Source: Antricoccus suffuscus
Lineage (GTDB): Bacteria > Actinomycetota > Actinomycetes > Mycobacteriales > Antricoccaceae
NCBI RefSeq assembly: GCF_003003235.1
Contig: NZ_PVUE01000011.1
Coordinates: 1-64,000, forward strand
Direction of reading: 5' to 3'
Length of the DNA: 64,000 nucleotides
A program made the translations under genes and the position numbers. This document shows, one piece after another, positions 24,613-32,391 of the stretch (position 1 is the stretch's first letter; the number at the start of each line of letters is the position of its first letter). The notes beneath the pieces were generated by a model, which saw nothing but the letters and a program-made list of their open reading frames with translations, was not told the DNA's origin and searched no databases.

Positions 24613-25974
24613 ATGAGCACGGCAATGACACGTGGTGGCGAGGCGCAATCGGCGTACCCCACCTCGGCGAGCGTCCGGCCGGACGACGTCCTGGACACCC
24701 TTGGCAAACACATCCTGGTCGACGGGTTTCACCTGGTCCTCGACCTGGACAAGAGCCACGGGTCGCGGATGGTGGACGCCGCGACCGGGCAGGAATACCT
24801 CGACTTTTACACGATGTTCGCGTCCCTGCCGATCGGTCACAACCACCCGGGGATCGCAGGCGACCCGGCCTTTGTCGACTACCTCGGCGCGGTCGCGCGC
24901 AGCAAGCCCGCCAACTCCGATATCTACACCACGGCGTACGCGCAGTTCGTGGAAACGTTCGCGCGGGTCCTCGGTGACCCACAGCTGCCGCATCTGTTCT
25001 TTGTGGAGGGCGGCGGGCTGGCGGTCGAAAACGCCTTGAAGACGGCCTTCGACTGGAAGAGCCGGCGCAACGAAGCAGCCGGCCGCTCACCGGACCTCGG
25101 CACCCGGGTGATGCACCTGACTGGGGCGTTTCACGGTCGCACCGGCTACACGATGTCGTTGACCAATACCGACCCGGGCAAGGTAGCGCGTTTCCCGAAG
25201 TTTGACTGGCCGCGGATCTCCTCGCCCGGCGTCATTCATCCGCTCGACCAGCACCGCGACGACGTTGAGGCCGCCGAGCGGCGCGCGCTTGCGCAGGCTC
25301 GCGCGGCGTTCGAGGCACACCCGCACGACATCGCATGCTTCATCTGCGAACCGATCCAAGGCGAGGGCGGCGACGTACACCTGCGCGAGGAGTTTCTGCT
25401 CGCGATGCAAGGGCTGTGCCACGAGTACGACGCGCTGTTCGTCCTCGACGAAGTCCAGACCGGGCTCGGCACCGGCACGCCGTGGGCCTACCAACAACTC
25501 GGACTCGAGCCGGACATCGTGGCTTTCGCCAAGAAAGTCCAGCTTGGCGGGATCATGGCCGGTCGGCGGGTCGACGACGTGGCAGACAACGTCTTCGCAG
25601 TCTCCGGCCGGATCAACTCCACGTGGGGAGGCGGGCTAATCGACATGGTCCGCTCGACCCGGATCCTTGAGATCATCGAACACGACCGACTTTTCGAAGC
25701 GTCGGCGTTCACCGGGCAGCAGCTGCTGACCGGCCTGCAACGACTCGAAAATGACATCGCGCAGGTCAGCAATGCGCGGGGTCGCGGGCTGATGTGCGCC
25801 TTCGACGTACCCGATGGTGCGGCGCGAGGCGCCCTGCTGGAGTCGCTGCGCGAACACGGCGTGATCGCGCTGCCCTGCGGAGAACGGTCGGTGCGATTCC
25901 GGCCGGCGCTGACCGTCAGCGCCGAGGAAATCGATGCCGGCCTTGCCGCGATCCGTTCTGCCCTCACCCACTAA
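24613..25974 (+). CDS. lat: L-lysine 6-transaminase (lysine epsilon-aminotransferase)
   Basis: A 453-residue class III PLP aminotransferase. The start ATG 24613 has GGAGGAT at optimal distance. LAT-specific segments include DVLDTLGKHILVDGFHLVLDLDKSHGSRMVDA at the N-terminus, FFVEGGGLAVENALKTAFDWKSRRN and FHGRTGYTMSLTNTDPGK. The PLP-binding region has DEVQTGLGTG (Asp279) and the Schiff-base lysine in FAKKVQLGG (Lys307 or 308). It moves the epsilon-amino group of lysine to 2-oxoglutarate, giving alpha-aminoadipate semialdehyde, which cyclises to piperideine-6-carboxylate. The next gene, 30 nt on, oxidises that product, so the pair degrades lysine to alpha-aminoadipate. No beta-lactam genes are nearby. 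Confidence 0.93.
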   Translation: MSTAMTRGGEAQSAYPTSASVRPDDVLDTLGKHILVDGFHLVLDLDKSHGSRMVDAATGQEYLDFYTMFASLPIGHNHPGIAGDPAFVDYLGAVARSKPANSDIYTTAYAQFVETFARVLGDPQLPHLFFVEGGGLAVENALKTAFDWKSRRNEAAGRSPDLGTRVMHLTGAFHGRTGYTMSLTNTDPGKVARFPKFDWPRISSPGVIHPLDQHRDDVEAAERRALAQARAAFEAHPHDIACFICEPIQGEGGDVHLREEFLLAMQGLCHEYDALFVLDEVQTGLGTGTPWAYQQLGLEPDIVAFAKKVQLGGIMAGRRVDDVADNVFAVSGRINSTWGGGLIDMVRSTRILEIIEHDRLFEASAFTGQQLLTGLQRLENDIAQVSNARGRGLMCAFDVPDGAARGALLESLREHGVIALPCGERSVRFRPALTVSAEEIDAGLAAIRSALTH

Positions 25975-26004
25975 CGCGCGACCAGTAGAGAGAGCCCCAC
26001 ATCG

Positions 26005-27561
26005 ATGTCTAGCCCATTGAACATTTCCTCCGTCGTCGGCGGCGTTGCCGTCACCGGAGGTGCGACGATCGAGTCGCGTAACCCCGCCGATGACAGTGAC
26101 CTCGTTGCCACCGTCACGATGGGTGATGCCGGCACCCTGGTCGACGCGGCCCGCTCTGCGCACCGAGCGCAGCAGGCGTGGGCCGACGTACCGGCGCCAG
26201 TGCGCGGCCGGGCGATCGCGCACATCGGCCGCGTCGTAGAAGCCAACGCCGAGTCACTGGCCCGGCTGGTCACCCGCGAGATCGGCAAACCATATCCAGA
26301 GGCACTCGGTGAAGTCCGCGAGATCATCGACACCTGCGACTTCTTCCTCGGCGAGGGCCGACGTCTGTATGGCCAGACCGTGCCCAGCGAGATGCCCGAC
26401 AAGCAGCTGTTCACCTTCCGCGAACCGGTCGGCGTCGTCACGGTCATCACGGCCGGCAACTTCCCGGTCGCCGTACCGTCCTGGTATCTCGTGCCCGCGC
26501 TGCTGGCCGGTAACACGATCGTGTGGAAACCCGCCGACTACTCGCCGGCCTGCGCGCAGGCGATGTTCGACCTTTTCACCCAAGGCGGGGGACTTCCGGA
26601 CGGCGTACTCAACCTCGTGCACGCAGACGGGCCGGCGACGTACGACGGCCTCGAACGCTCGCTCGACGAGGGCCTGATCAACAAGATCGGCTTCACCGGC
26701 TCCACCGAGGTCGGCTCCCAGATTGGCGCCCTGGCAGGAAAACACCTGCAGTCGGCGTGCCTCGAGCTTGGTGGGAAAAATCCGATGGTTGTGGCGCCGT
26801 CCGCGGATCTCGACCTCGCCGTCGAAGGCGCGCTCTTTTCCGGCTTCGGTACGGCGGGGCAACGGTGCACGTCGCTGGGCACCGTCATCGTGCACGATTC
26901 GCTGCATGACGAGTTCGTACGTCGTTTCACCGCCGCGACCGAGTCGGCTGCTGTCGGGGATCCCTTTGGTGACGTGTTGTACGGGCCGATGCTGGCGCCG
27001 AAGTTCGCCGAAAGGTTTGAGATCTATCTCGGCTGGATCGAAGACCACCACACCGTCACCGGATCGACCGGTCGCGGCCTAATCGGCGCCGACAACCCGC
27101 GGGCCGGCTTTGTCGGAGACCCCGAATCAGGAGTCTTCTGTCATCCGACGATCGTCGACGGCGTACGGCCGGAGGACAAGATCTTCCTGCACGAGACCTT
27201 CGGGCCGATGGTCGGGGTGACGTCGTACTCGACCCTGGACGAGGCAATCGCCCTAGCCAACAGGCCGGGTTACGGGCTCTCCTCGTCCATCTATACAAGC
27301 GATCCCGCCGACGCATTCCGCTTCCGGAAGGGCGTCAAGGCCGGAATGGTCAGCGTCAACAACTCGACCTCGGGAGCGGAGGCGCACCTACCGTTCGGTG
27401 GCAACGGCAAGTCGGGAAACGGCAGCCGGCAGTCCGGGGTCTGGGTGCTCGACCAGTTCACCCGCTGGCAGTCGCTCAACTGGGACTACTCCGGGCGACT
27501 GCAGAAGGCGCAGATGGACGTCGTGGAGCTGACGCCCAACGACGGCTTCCGCCTCGAATAG
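26005..27561 (+). CDS. pcd: L-aminoadipate-semialdehyde (piperideine-6-carboxylate) dehydrogenase
   Basis: A 518-residue NAD(P)-dependent aldehyde dehydrogenase. Catalytic residues are in place: Cys288 in GTAGQRCTSLGTV, Glu254 in LELGGKNP and the oxyanion Asn in TAGNFPVAVPSWYLVPALLAGN. The nucleotide site FTGSTEVG is at 230-237. The C-terminal GMVSVNNSTSGAEAHLPFGGNGKSGNGSRQSG matches the branch that oxidises alpha-aminoadipate semialdehyde. Position directly after lat makes the substrate assignment strong. The product alpha-aminoadipate can enter central metabolism or serve biosynthesis. Confidence 0.9.
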   Translation: MSSPLNISSVVGGVAVTGGATIESRNPADDSDLVATVTMGDAGTLVDAARSAHRAQQAWADVPAPVRGRAIAHIGRVVEANAESLARLVTREIGKPYPEALGEVREIIDTCDFFLGEGRRLYGQTVPSEMPDKQLFTFREPVGVVTVITAGNFPVAVPSWYLVPALLAGNTIVWKPADYSPACAQAMFDLFTQGGGLPDGVLNLVHADGPATYDGLERSLDEGLINKIGFTGSTEVGSQIGALAGKHLQSACLELGGKNPMVVAPSADLDLAVEGALFSGFGTAGQRCTSLGTVIVHDSLHDEFVRRFTAATESAAVGDPFGDVLYGPMLAPKFAERFEIYLGWIEDHHTVTGSTGRGLIGADNPRAGFVGDPESGVFCHPTIVDGVRPEDKIFLHETFGPMVGVTSYSTLDEAIALANRPGYGLSSSIYTSDPADAFRFRKGVKAGMVSVNNSTSGAEAHLPFGGNGKSGNGSRQSGVWVLDQFTRWQSLNWDYSGRLQKAQMDVVELTPNDGFRLE

Positions 27562-27572
27562 CCGATGGTAGG

Positions 27573-28229
27573 TCAGACCGTTGCGCGCAGTCTCAGGGTG
27601 ACCGAGCGTGCCGTCTCGCGGGCCGCGTCGTGCGCCTCCTCGAGTTGCCTCTTCGCTAGATCGCGAAGGTCCGCCATCGCTGGGTTTACGTCGGCAAGAG
27701 TTAGCTCGGCCTCGATGACATCGAGGTCCAGACCCCACACGTCCTCGAGCATGCGACGCATCCACCCGGTCGCGTGGTCCCAGCCCTCGCGCGGTGTGCC
27801 CGCGCCGTAGCCACCGCCGCGCGCGGTCACCAGAAATGCCGGCCGACCGGCCAAAGGCTGAGTGCCGGGTGCGAATCGCGGGTCGGTCGTGACGACATCG
27901 AGCCAGGTCTTGAAATGCTGCGAAACGCCGAAATTGTAGAGCGGTACGGCAAAGATGAGGGCGTCCGCGCCCTCGAGCTGGTCGGCCAGCTCTGCTGCGA
28001 TGCCGGCGGCGGCGACCTGTTCACTAGTGCGTTCGCCCTCTGGGACGGGACCAGCGGACACGGCGGCCGGCCAGACCGACCCGTCGAGGGGTGTGACACC
28101 GAGGTCGCGGCGTACAACGTCCGCATCGGCGAGTTCTTCGGCGACGGTCCGCTCAATAGTGTCGGCGAGGGCGCGAGTCACGGAGCCCTCCTGGCGGATG
28201 CTGGCATCGAGCCGGAAGATCTTGCTCAT
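27573..28229 (-). CDS. FMN-dependent NADH azoreductase/quinone reductase
   Basis: A 218-residue flavodoxin-fold protein of the AzoR/acyl-carrier-protein-phosphodiesterase family. Diagnostic parts are DASIRQEGSVTRALADTI (phosphate loop for FMN), FAVPLYNFGVSQHFKTWLDVV and LVTARGGGYGAGTPREGWDHATGWMR. It should reduce quinones or azo/nitro compounds with NAD(P)H. The gene is divergent from a MarR regulator across an AT-rich spacer with an inverted repeat. This is the classic layout for redox- or phenolic-compound-inducible azoreductases (as in the MarR/DUF24-azoR systems of Bacillus), so induction by electrophiles is likely. Confidence 0.85.
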   Translation of the reverse strand: MSKIFRLDASIRQEGSVTRALADTIERTVAEELADADVVRRDLGVTPLDGSVWPAAVSAGPVPEGERTSEQVAAAGIAAELADQLEGADALIFAVPLYNFGVSQHFKTWLDVVTTDPRFAPGTQPLAGRPAFLVTARGGGYGAGTPREGWDHATGWMRRMLEDVWGLDLDVIEAELTLADVNPAMADLRDLAKRQLEEAHDAARETARSVTLRLRATV

Positions 28230-28264
28230 GAGTACTCCTAAACGAAATGAATGATCGTATTAAC

Positions 28265-28289
28265 AGATAGTAGAATTTACAGACTATCT
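28265..28289. promoter_or_regulatory. Inverted repeat between azoreductase and MarR genes
   Basis: AGATAGT (28265-28271) and ACTATCT (28283-28289) are perfect 7-bp inverted arms separated by 11 nt, in the most AT-rich stretch of the region. The size and position fit a MarR dimer operator covering one or both divergent promoters. Confidence 0.5.
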
Positions 28290-28339
28290 ATGTCACCAAT
28301 AATGTTGAAAATGTGATCATCACCGCACTGGGCACCGGT

Positions 28340-28351
28340 TAGACTTGGGTC
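28340..28351 (+). promoter_or_regulatory. -10 element giving a probably leaderless MarR mRNA
   Basis: TAGACT at 28340-28345 ends 6 nt before the ATG at 28352. The transcript would start at the initiation codon, and no Shine-Dalgarno precedes it. A good -35 was not recognised. Confidence 0.4.
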
Positions 28352-28852
28352 ATGGTTGAGCCCAGCGCGGAATGTGGAGACGCGACTCCCTGTGACGGCG
28401 CGACATCCGCGGACTTCGGCTGGGCGCTAGGGCGGTTACTCCGGGCCTATCTCGACGGAGCTCGCGGAGCGGTGAGTGATCTTCCTGGCGGACCTCGTGG
28501 CTATGAAGTGCTCACGATTGCCGCTGGCGGTGCGTGTCGTAATCAAGCCGCGATCGCCGAGAACCTCGGTGTGGACCGCACGGTCATGACCTACCTGATC
28601 GATGAGCTCGAGCAGGGCGGCCTGGTCGAGCGCCGTCCCGACCCGTCAGATCGCCGCGCTCGGCAGATTGTCTTGACCAGAAGAGGCCGGCGCAAGTACG
28701 ACAGGGCGGTGTCGCGGGTGAGCGAGGTCGAGCGTGACGTGCTCGCCGGTCTCGGTGACGTTGAGGCCGCGCAGTTTCGCGATCTGCTGATGCGGGTGAC
28801 GACAAGCGCGCCAGACGGCCAGAAACACACGGCATGCGAGGTTGCGCCGTAA
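28352..28852 (+). CDS. MarR-family regulator of the azoreductase gene
   Basis: A 166-residue protein with a MarR winged helix: GYEVLTIAAGGACRNQAAIAENLGVDRTVMTYLIDELEQGGLVERRPDPSDRRARQIVLTRRGRRK. The N-terminus holds Cys11 and Cys16 in ECGDATPCDG and the C-terminus ends in HTACEVAP. Such terminal cysteines could sense thiol-reactive compounds, as in some MarR redox sensors (inference). It is divergent from the azoreductase, with a 7-bp inverted repeat between them, and so is the likely repressor of both. The message appears leaderless. Confidence 0.85.
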   Translation: MVEPSAECGDATPCDGATSADFGWALGRLLRAYLDGARGAVSDLPGGPRGYEVLTIAAGGACRNQAAIAENLGVDRTVMTYLIDELEQGGLVERRPDPSDRRARQIVLTRRGRRKYDRAVSRVSEVERDVLAGLGDVEAAQFRDLLMRVTTSAPDGQKHTACEVAP

Positions 28853-28886
28853 ACACCGCTAACAAGCAGTTCGGCCCCACCTGACG

Positions 28887-28960
28887 CTGCTTGTGTCACG
28901 GAATGTGCGCCTGTATCACCGACCTCGGTGCCACAAGTGCACGGTTGATGCCACAAGCAG
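28887..28960. repeat. Dispersed palindromic repeat, copy A
   Basis: A 74-nt element between the MarR and E1 genes. The outer arms CTGCTTGTG (28887-28895) and CACAAGCAG (28952-28960) are perfect inverted repeats. An inner imperfect palindrome at 28912-28935 centres on CACCGA-CC-TCGGTG. The right half from 28911 to 28958 matches copy B near 56397-56444 at all but about six positions, including the strings TCACCGACCTCGGTG and GGTTGATG. Two related copies in non-coding DNA indicate a REP-like family. Confidence 0.75.
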
Positions 28961-29028
28961 GCCAGCGAGCGCCGGGTGGCTAGGGTGGACGGTGCCTGAG
29001 TATTGACGAACTGTGAAGGAATATTGCC

Positions 29029-31278
29029 GTGACTGCACCACCGCGTGAACCGGTCGATCTGCATTTCGAAAACGCTCTTGCGTCCATGTCCCGGCGGACC
29101 GACCGCGAGCACCCTGCCGAACCGCGCCCAGCCGACTTGCTGCGGATTTTCGATGCGCAACTCGGCAGTCGACTGCTCGACTTCCAGGCGCGGATCATGC
29201 GCGCCGCTGGCGAGGGTTACTACACGATCGGATCGTCCGGGCACGAGGGGAACGCCTACGTTGCCGATGCGTTGCGACCCACTGATCCCGCATTCCTGCA
29301 CTACCGGTCGGGCGGTTTCTACCTTGCCCGTGCGCAGCAGGTCGACGGAATCGACGGCACCGAGGACGTCTTGCTGTCGCTGGCTGCTTCCGTCGACGAC
29401 CCGATTTCCGGCGGGCGGCACAAGGTCTTTGGCCGTGAGGAATTGGCGATCATCCCTGCCACCTCCACAATCGCGTCGCATCTGCCGCGCGCGGTCGGGG
29501 CGGCATTCGCGATCGAGCGGGCTAAAAAGCTGGGCGTCGAATCCGCATGGCCTCGTGACGCGATCGCTGTCTGCAGCTTCGGCGACGCCTCGGCCAACCA
29601 CTCGACCGCGGTCGGCGCGATCAACTCTGCCTGCAATATGGCTTTTCAAGGCCTCAACGTGCCGCTGCTTTTCCTGTGTGAGGACAACGGGATCGGCATC
29701 AGCGTCAAGACACCGAACGGTTGGATCGCCGCGTCGTACGCCGACCGACCGGGACTGAAGTACTTTTTCGCCGACAGCGCCGACCCCGTGCAGATGTGGA
29801 CGGTCGCACGCGAAGCTGCCGACTACGTACGCCGCAAGCGCAAGCCGGCGTTCCTGCATGTCTCGTGCGTGCGCTATATGGCGCACGCCGGGTCGGACGC
29901 AGAGCTGAGCTACCGTAGCCGGGCCGAGATCGAGGCCGACTATGCGCGCGATCCGCTGCTCGCGACCGCGCAGGTGCTCATCGACAGCGGCGAGCAGACT
30001 CCCGAAGAGCTGACGGAGCGGGTCGCCGAGGCTCGGGCGGGAATCGCGCAGATCGCCGACACCGTTGTATCCCGGCCCAAACTCACGTCTGCCTTGGAGG
30101 TGATGGCGCCGCTCGCACCCCGACACCCCCGCGTCGTACGCGAGTGGGCTATTTCGGCTGCCGATCCGGAGTCGCGGACCTCAGTCTTCGAGGGAAAACT
30201 TCCCGAGGTAGAAGGAAAGTTAACGTTGTCCGCGTCGATCAACCGCGCGTTGGCCGACGGCCTGGCGCAGTACGACGGGATGCTCGTGTTCGGTGAGGAC
30301 GTCGGCCGCAAGGGCGGCGTCTACGGAGTCACTCAGCGCCTACAGAAGCGATTCGGGGTGGCGCGTGTCTACGACTCCCTGCTAGACGAGCAGTCGATCC
30401 TCGGACTCGCGCTCGGCTGCGCGGTCAGCGGACTGCTGCCGGTGCCGGAGATCCAGTATCTCGCCTATCTGCACAACGCGATCGACCAGCTACGCGGTGA
30501 AGCGGCGACCCAGCAGTTCTTCTCCGAAGGTCGCTACACCAACGGGATGGTCGTGCGGATCGCCGGATTGGCCTACCAGAAGGGGTTTGGCGGCCACTTC
30601 CACAACGACAACTCACTCGCCGCGCTGCGAGACATTCCGGGCCTGGTGCTCGCCGTGCCAAGCCGTGGCGACGACGCGGCGGCGATGATGCGTACGGCGC
30701 TCGCGGCCGCAAGGGTCGACGGGACGGTGACGGCGTACGTCGAGCCGATCGCGCTCTATCACGAGCGGGACTTGTTCGAGCCTGGCGATGAAGGGCTGCT
30801 CAGTGACTACCTGGCGCCGGGCGACTGGGACCGCGGACACGTGGAGATCGGTCGGGCCCGCTCGTACGCACCGAACGACTTCCCGGAGGAGGCGCTCACG
30901 ATCGTGACGTTTGGCAACGGCGTACCAATGTCTCGTCGGGTGGCGCAGCGCCTCGTCGACGAAGGGCACGGGGTGCGAGTGCTCGACCTGCGATGGCTTG
31001 CGCCACTGCCGGTCGACGACCTGGTCGCCGCGGCGGAGTTGACCGGCCGGGTGCTGATCGCCGATGAGACACGGGCGAGCGGCGGTGTCTCTGAGGCGGT
31101 CACGACCGCGTTGATCGACGCCGGTTTCGATGGCAAGATCGCGCGGGTAACGAGCAAGGACTCGTTCGTCCCGCTCGCCGACGCGGCCAACTTGGTCTTG
31201 CTCAGCGAGGACGCGATCGAGGACGCCGCCCGCAAGATGCTCGACCAGATTGGGACGGCCCGGGCATCGCAATCCTGA
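29029..31278 (+). CDS. Fused alpha-beta E1 component of a 2-oxoacid dehydrogenase
   Basis: A 749-residue thiamine-diphosphate enzyme that joins the E1 alpha (about 1-380) and beta (about 400-745) chains found separately in branched-chain and acetoin dehydrogenases. The alpha part has YYTIGSSGHEG, HYRSGGFYLARA and the cofactor motif GDASANHSTAVGAINSACNMAFQGLNVPLLFLCEDNGIGIS. The beta part has LVFGEDVGRKGGVYGVTQ, DSLLDEQSILGLALG and GGHFHNDNS. It should decarboxylate a branched-chain or related 2-oxoacid and acylate a lipoyl E2. No E2 or E3 gene is nearby, so it must use partners encoded elsewhere. The start is GTG 29029 behind GAAGGA. Confidence 0.88.
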   Translation: MTAPPREPVDLHFENALASMSRRTDREHPAEPRPADLLRIFDAQLGSRLLDFQARIMRAAGEGYYTIGSSGHEGNAYVADALRPTDPAFLHYRSGGFYLARAQQVDGIDGTEDVLLSLAASVDDPISGGRHKVFGREELAIIPATSTIASHLPRAVGAAFAIERAKKLGVESAWPRDAIAVCSFGDASANHSTAVGAINSACNMAFQGLNVPLLFLCEDNGIGISVKTPNGWIAASYADRPGLKYFFADSADPVQMWTVAREAADYVRRKRKPAFLHVSCVRYMAHAGSDAELSYRSRAEIEADYARDPLLATAQVLIDSGEQTPEELTERVAEARAGIAQIADTVVSRPKLTSALEVMAPLAPRHPRVVREWAISAADPESRTSVFEGKLPEVEGKLTLSASINRALADGLAQYDGMLVFGEDVGRKGGVYGVTQRLQKRFGVARVYDSLLDEQSILGLALGCAVSGLLPVPEIQYLAYLHNAIDQLRGEAATQQFFSEGRYTNGMVVRIAGLAYQKGFGGHFHNDNSLAALRDIPGLVLAVPSRGDDAAAMMRTALAAARVDGTVTAYVEPIALYHERDLFEPGDEGLLSDYLAPGDWDRGHVEIGRARSYAPNDFPEEALTIVTFGNGVPMSRRVAQRLVDEGHGVRVLDLRWLAPLPVDDLVAAAELTGRVLIADETRASGGVSEAVTTALIDAGFDGKIARVTSKDSFVPLADAANLVLLSEDAIEDAARKMLDQIGTARASQS

Positions 31279-31357
31279 TAGGGGCCTCGTGTCCGGGTCG
31301 CTGACGTCGGGGATCTAGACCTCCCTCTAGTTCGGTCGCGACGCCGCCGTCAGCGTC

Positions 31358-32302
31358 TCAGAGGCCCTCGGTGAATCCAATGCGCCACGATGGGTACCGC
31401 AGCGTCCAGCCAAGCTCGCGCTTTGCCTTGGCGTTGGAGGCCCCGCGGACCGTCGTCATCATGTTCACTCCCTGCTCACCGAGGAGGGGTTTCGCGAGCC
31501 AGGTTGGGACGTGGCGCGGGGGCTTTGCGCCGAGCGTCCGTGACAGCACCGGCAGCCAGTCGGCGGCGGAAGCCGGTTCGTCGTCGACGATGTTGTAGAT
31601 CCCGGGCGCGCCGTTGTCGACCGCCGTGACCGTCGCGGCGGCGGCATCGATGGCGTGGATGAATGACCAGAGGCCGCCGCCGCTCCCAACGATAGGGAAT
31701 TTGCGCTGCCGGACCATCTCGAGCATCTCGCTCTCCTCATCGAGCGCGATACCGGTCCCTGGACCATAGAAACCGCCGTAGCGCAAAGCAATCGCTTCAA
31801 GGTCCGTTGCTGCGAGGACGGCAGCCTCAACGTGGCGGATCGCGGCGAGCGAAGCGCGTGCCTCCCGGCCGACGTGCGGGTCGTAACCTGCGGTCTCATC
31901 GGCGATGGCTGGACCCGTGCGCGGCGCGGGCCAACCGGCGTAGCTCTGGGCTATGAAGCGGGTCACGCCGTTTTGGCGGGACGCCTCGAGCAGGTAGTCG
32001 GTCGCCTCGGTGCGCAGGCGGTTGGTCATCGCGAAGTCGCGGTCGAAGTGCTTAGGGTTCATGCCGGCCTTTAGCGACGTGAGCTGGTGGAGGACGACAT
32101 CGGGCTTTGCCTCCGCGACGGCCGTCATGACCGAGCCGCGGTCGAGGCCGTCCATCAGGACCGGGGACGCGCCAGCTGCGGTAATGGCGCCGGTGTGGGA
32201 TTCGGTCCGGGTCGTGCCGAATACGGTATGGCCCGCCTCGACCAATGCCGGGGTAAGGCTGTGGCCGATGGCTCCGGTCGCGCCGGCGAGAAGGATGCGC
32301 AT
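31358..32302 (-). CDS. NAD-dependent epimerase/dehydratase (ECF41 target, COE protein)
   Basis: A 314-residue extended short-chain dehydrogenase from ATG 32302 (AGAGGAGC upstream). The cofactor motif is GATGAIGHS at residues 7-15. The family motif Tyr-x3-Lys is not obvious (SYAGWPAPR stands near its position), so it may be an atypical or non-catalytic NAD-binding protein. It is divergent from an ECF41 sigma factor. ECF41 genes are typically linked to carboxymuconolactone decarboxylases, oxidoreductases or epimerases (COE proteins), and this is the epimerase kind. Its promoter matches the ECF41 consensus, so it is almost certainly the sigma factor's direct target. The substrate is unknown. Confidence 0.85.
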   Translation of the reverse strand: MRILLAGATGAIGHSLTPALVEAGHTVFGTTRTESHTGAITAAGASPVLMDGLDRGSVMTAVAEAKPDVVLHQLTSLKAGMNPKHFDRDFAMTNRLRTEATDYLLEASRQNGVTRFIAQSYAGWPAPRTGPAIADETAGYDPHVGREARASLAAIRHVEAAVLAATDLEAIALRYGGFYGPGTGIALDEESEMLEMVRQRKFPIVGSGGGLWSFIHAIDAAAATVTAVDNGAPGIYNIVDDEPASAADWLPVLSRTLGAKPPRHVPTWLAKPLLGEQGVNMMTTVRGASNAKAKRELGWTLRYPSWRIGFTEGL

Positions 32303-32345
32303 GGTCTGCTCCTCTTTGGATGCTGTTGTTGCTGTCCACCCCTTC

Positions 32346-32372
32346 GACGAAATACCCGCTCGATCTGTGACA
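32346..32372 (-). promoter_or_regulatory. ECF41-dependent promoter of the epimerase gene
   Basis: On the minus strand TGTCACA (32372-32366) is followed after exactly 16 nt by CGTC (32349-32346). These are the -35 and -10 elements described for ECF41 sigma factors. Transcription would start near 32339, leaving a leader of about 37 nt before the epimerase ATG at 32302. The element lies 20 nt from the sigma-factor start on the other strand. Confidence 0.85.
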
Positions 32373-32391
32373 GGGCGCGTGCGATCGTGGG

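Noticed and set aside
28591-30126. 511-residue minus-strand frame over the MarR/E1 junction
   Set aside because: It spans non-coding DNA, including the dispersed repeat, and the antisense of E1, with no recognisable domain.
31279-31357. Terminator between the E1 and epimerase genes
   Set aside because: Only weak short arms (CTAGA/TCTAG and distant GGGCCTC/GAGGCCC) are present, with no compact stem and no T-run.
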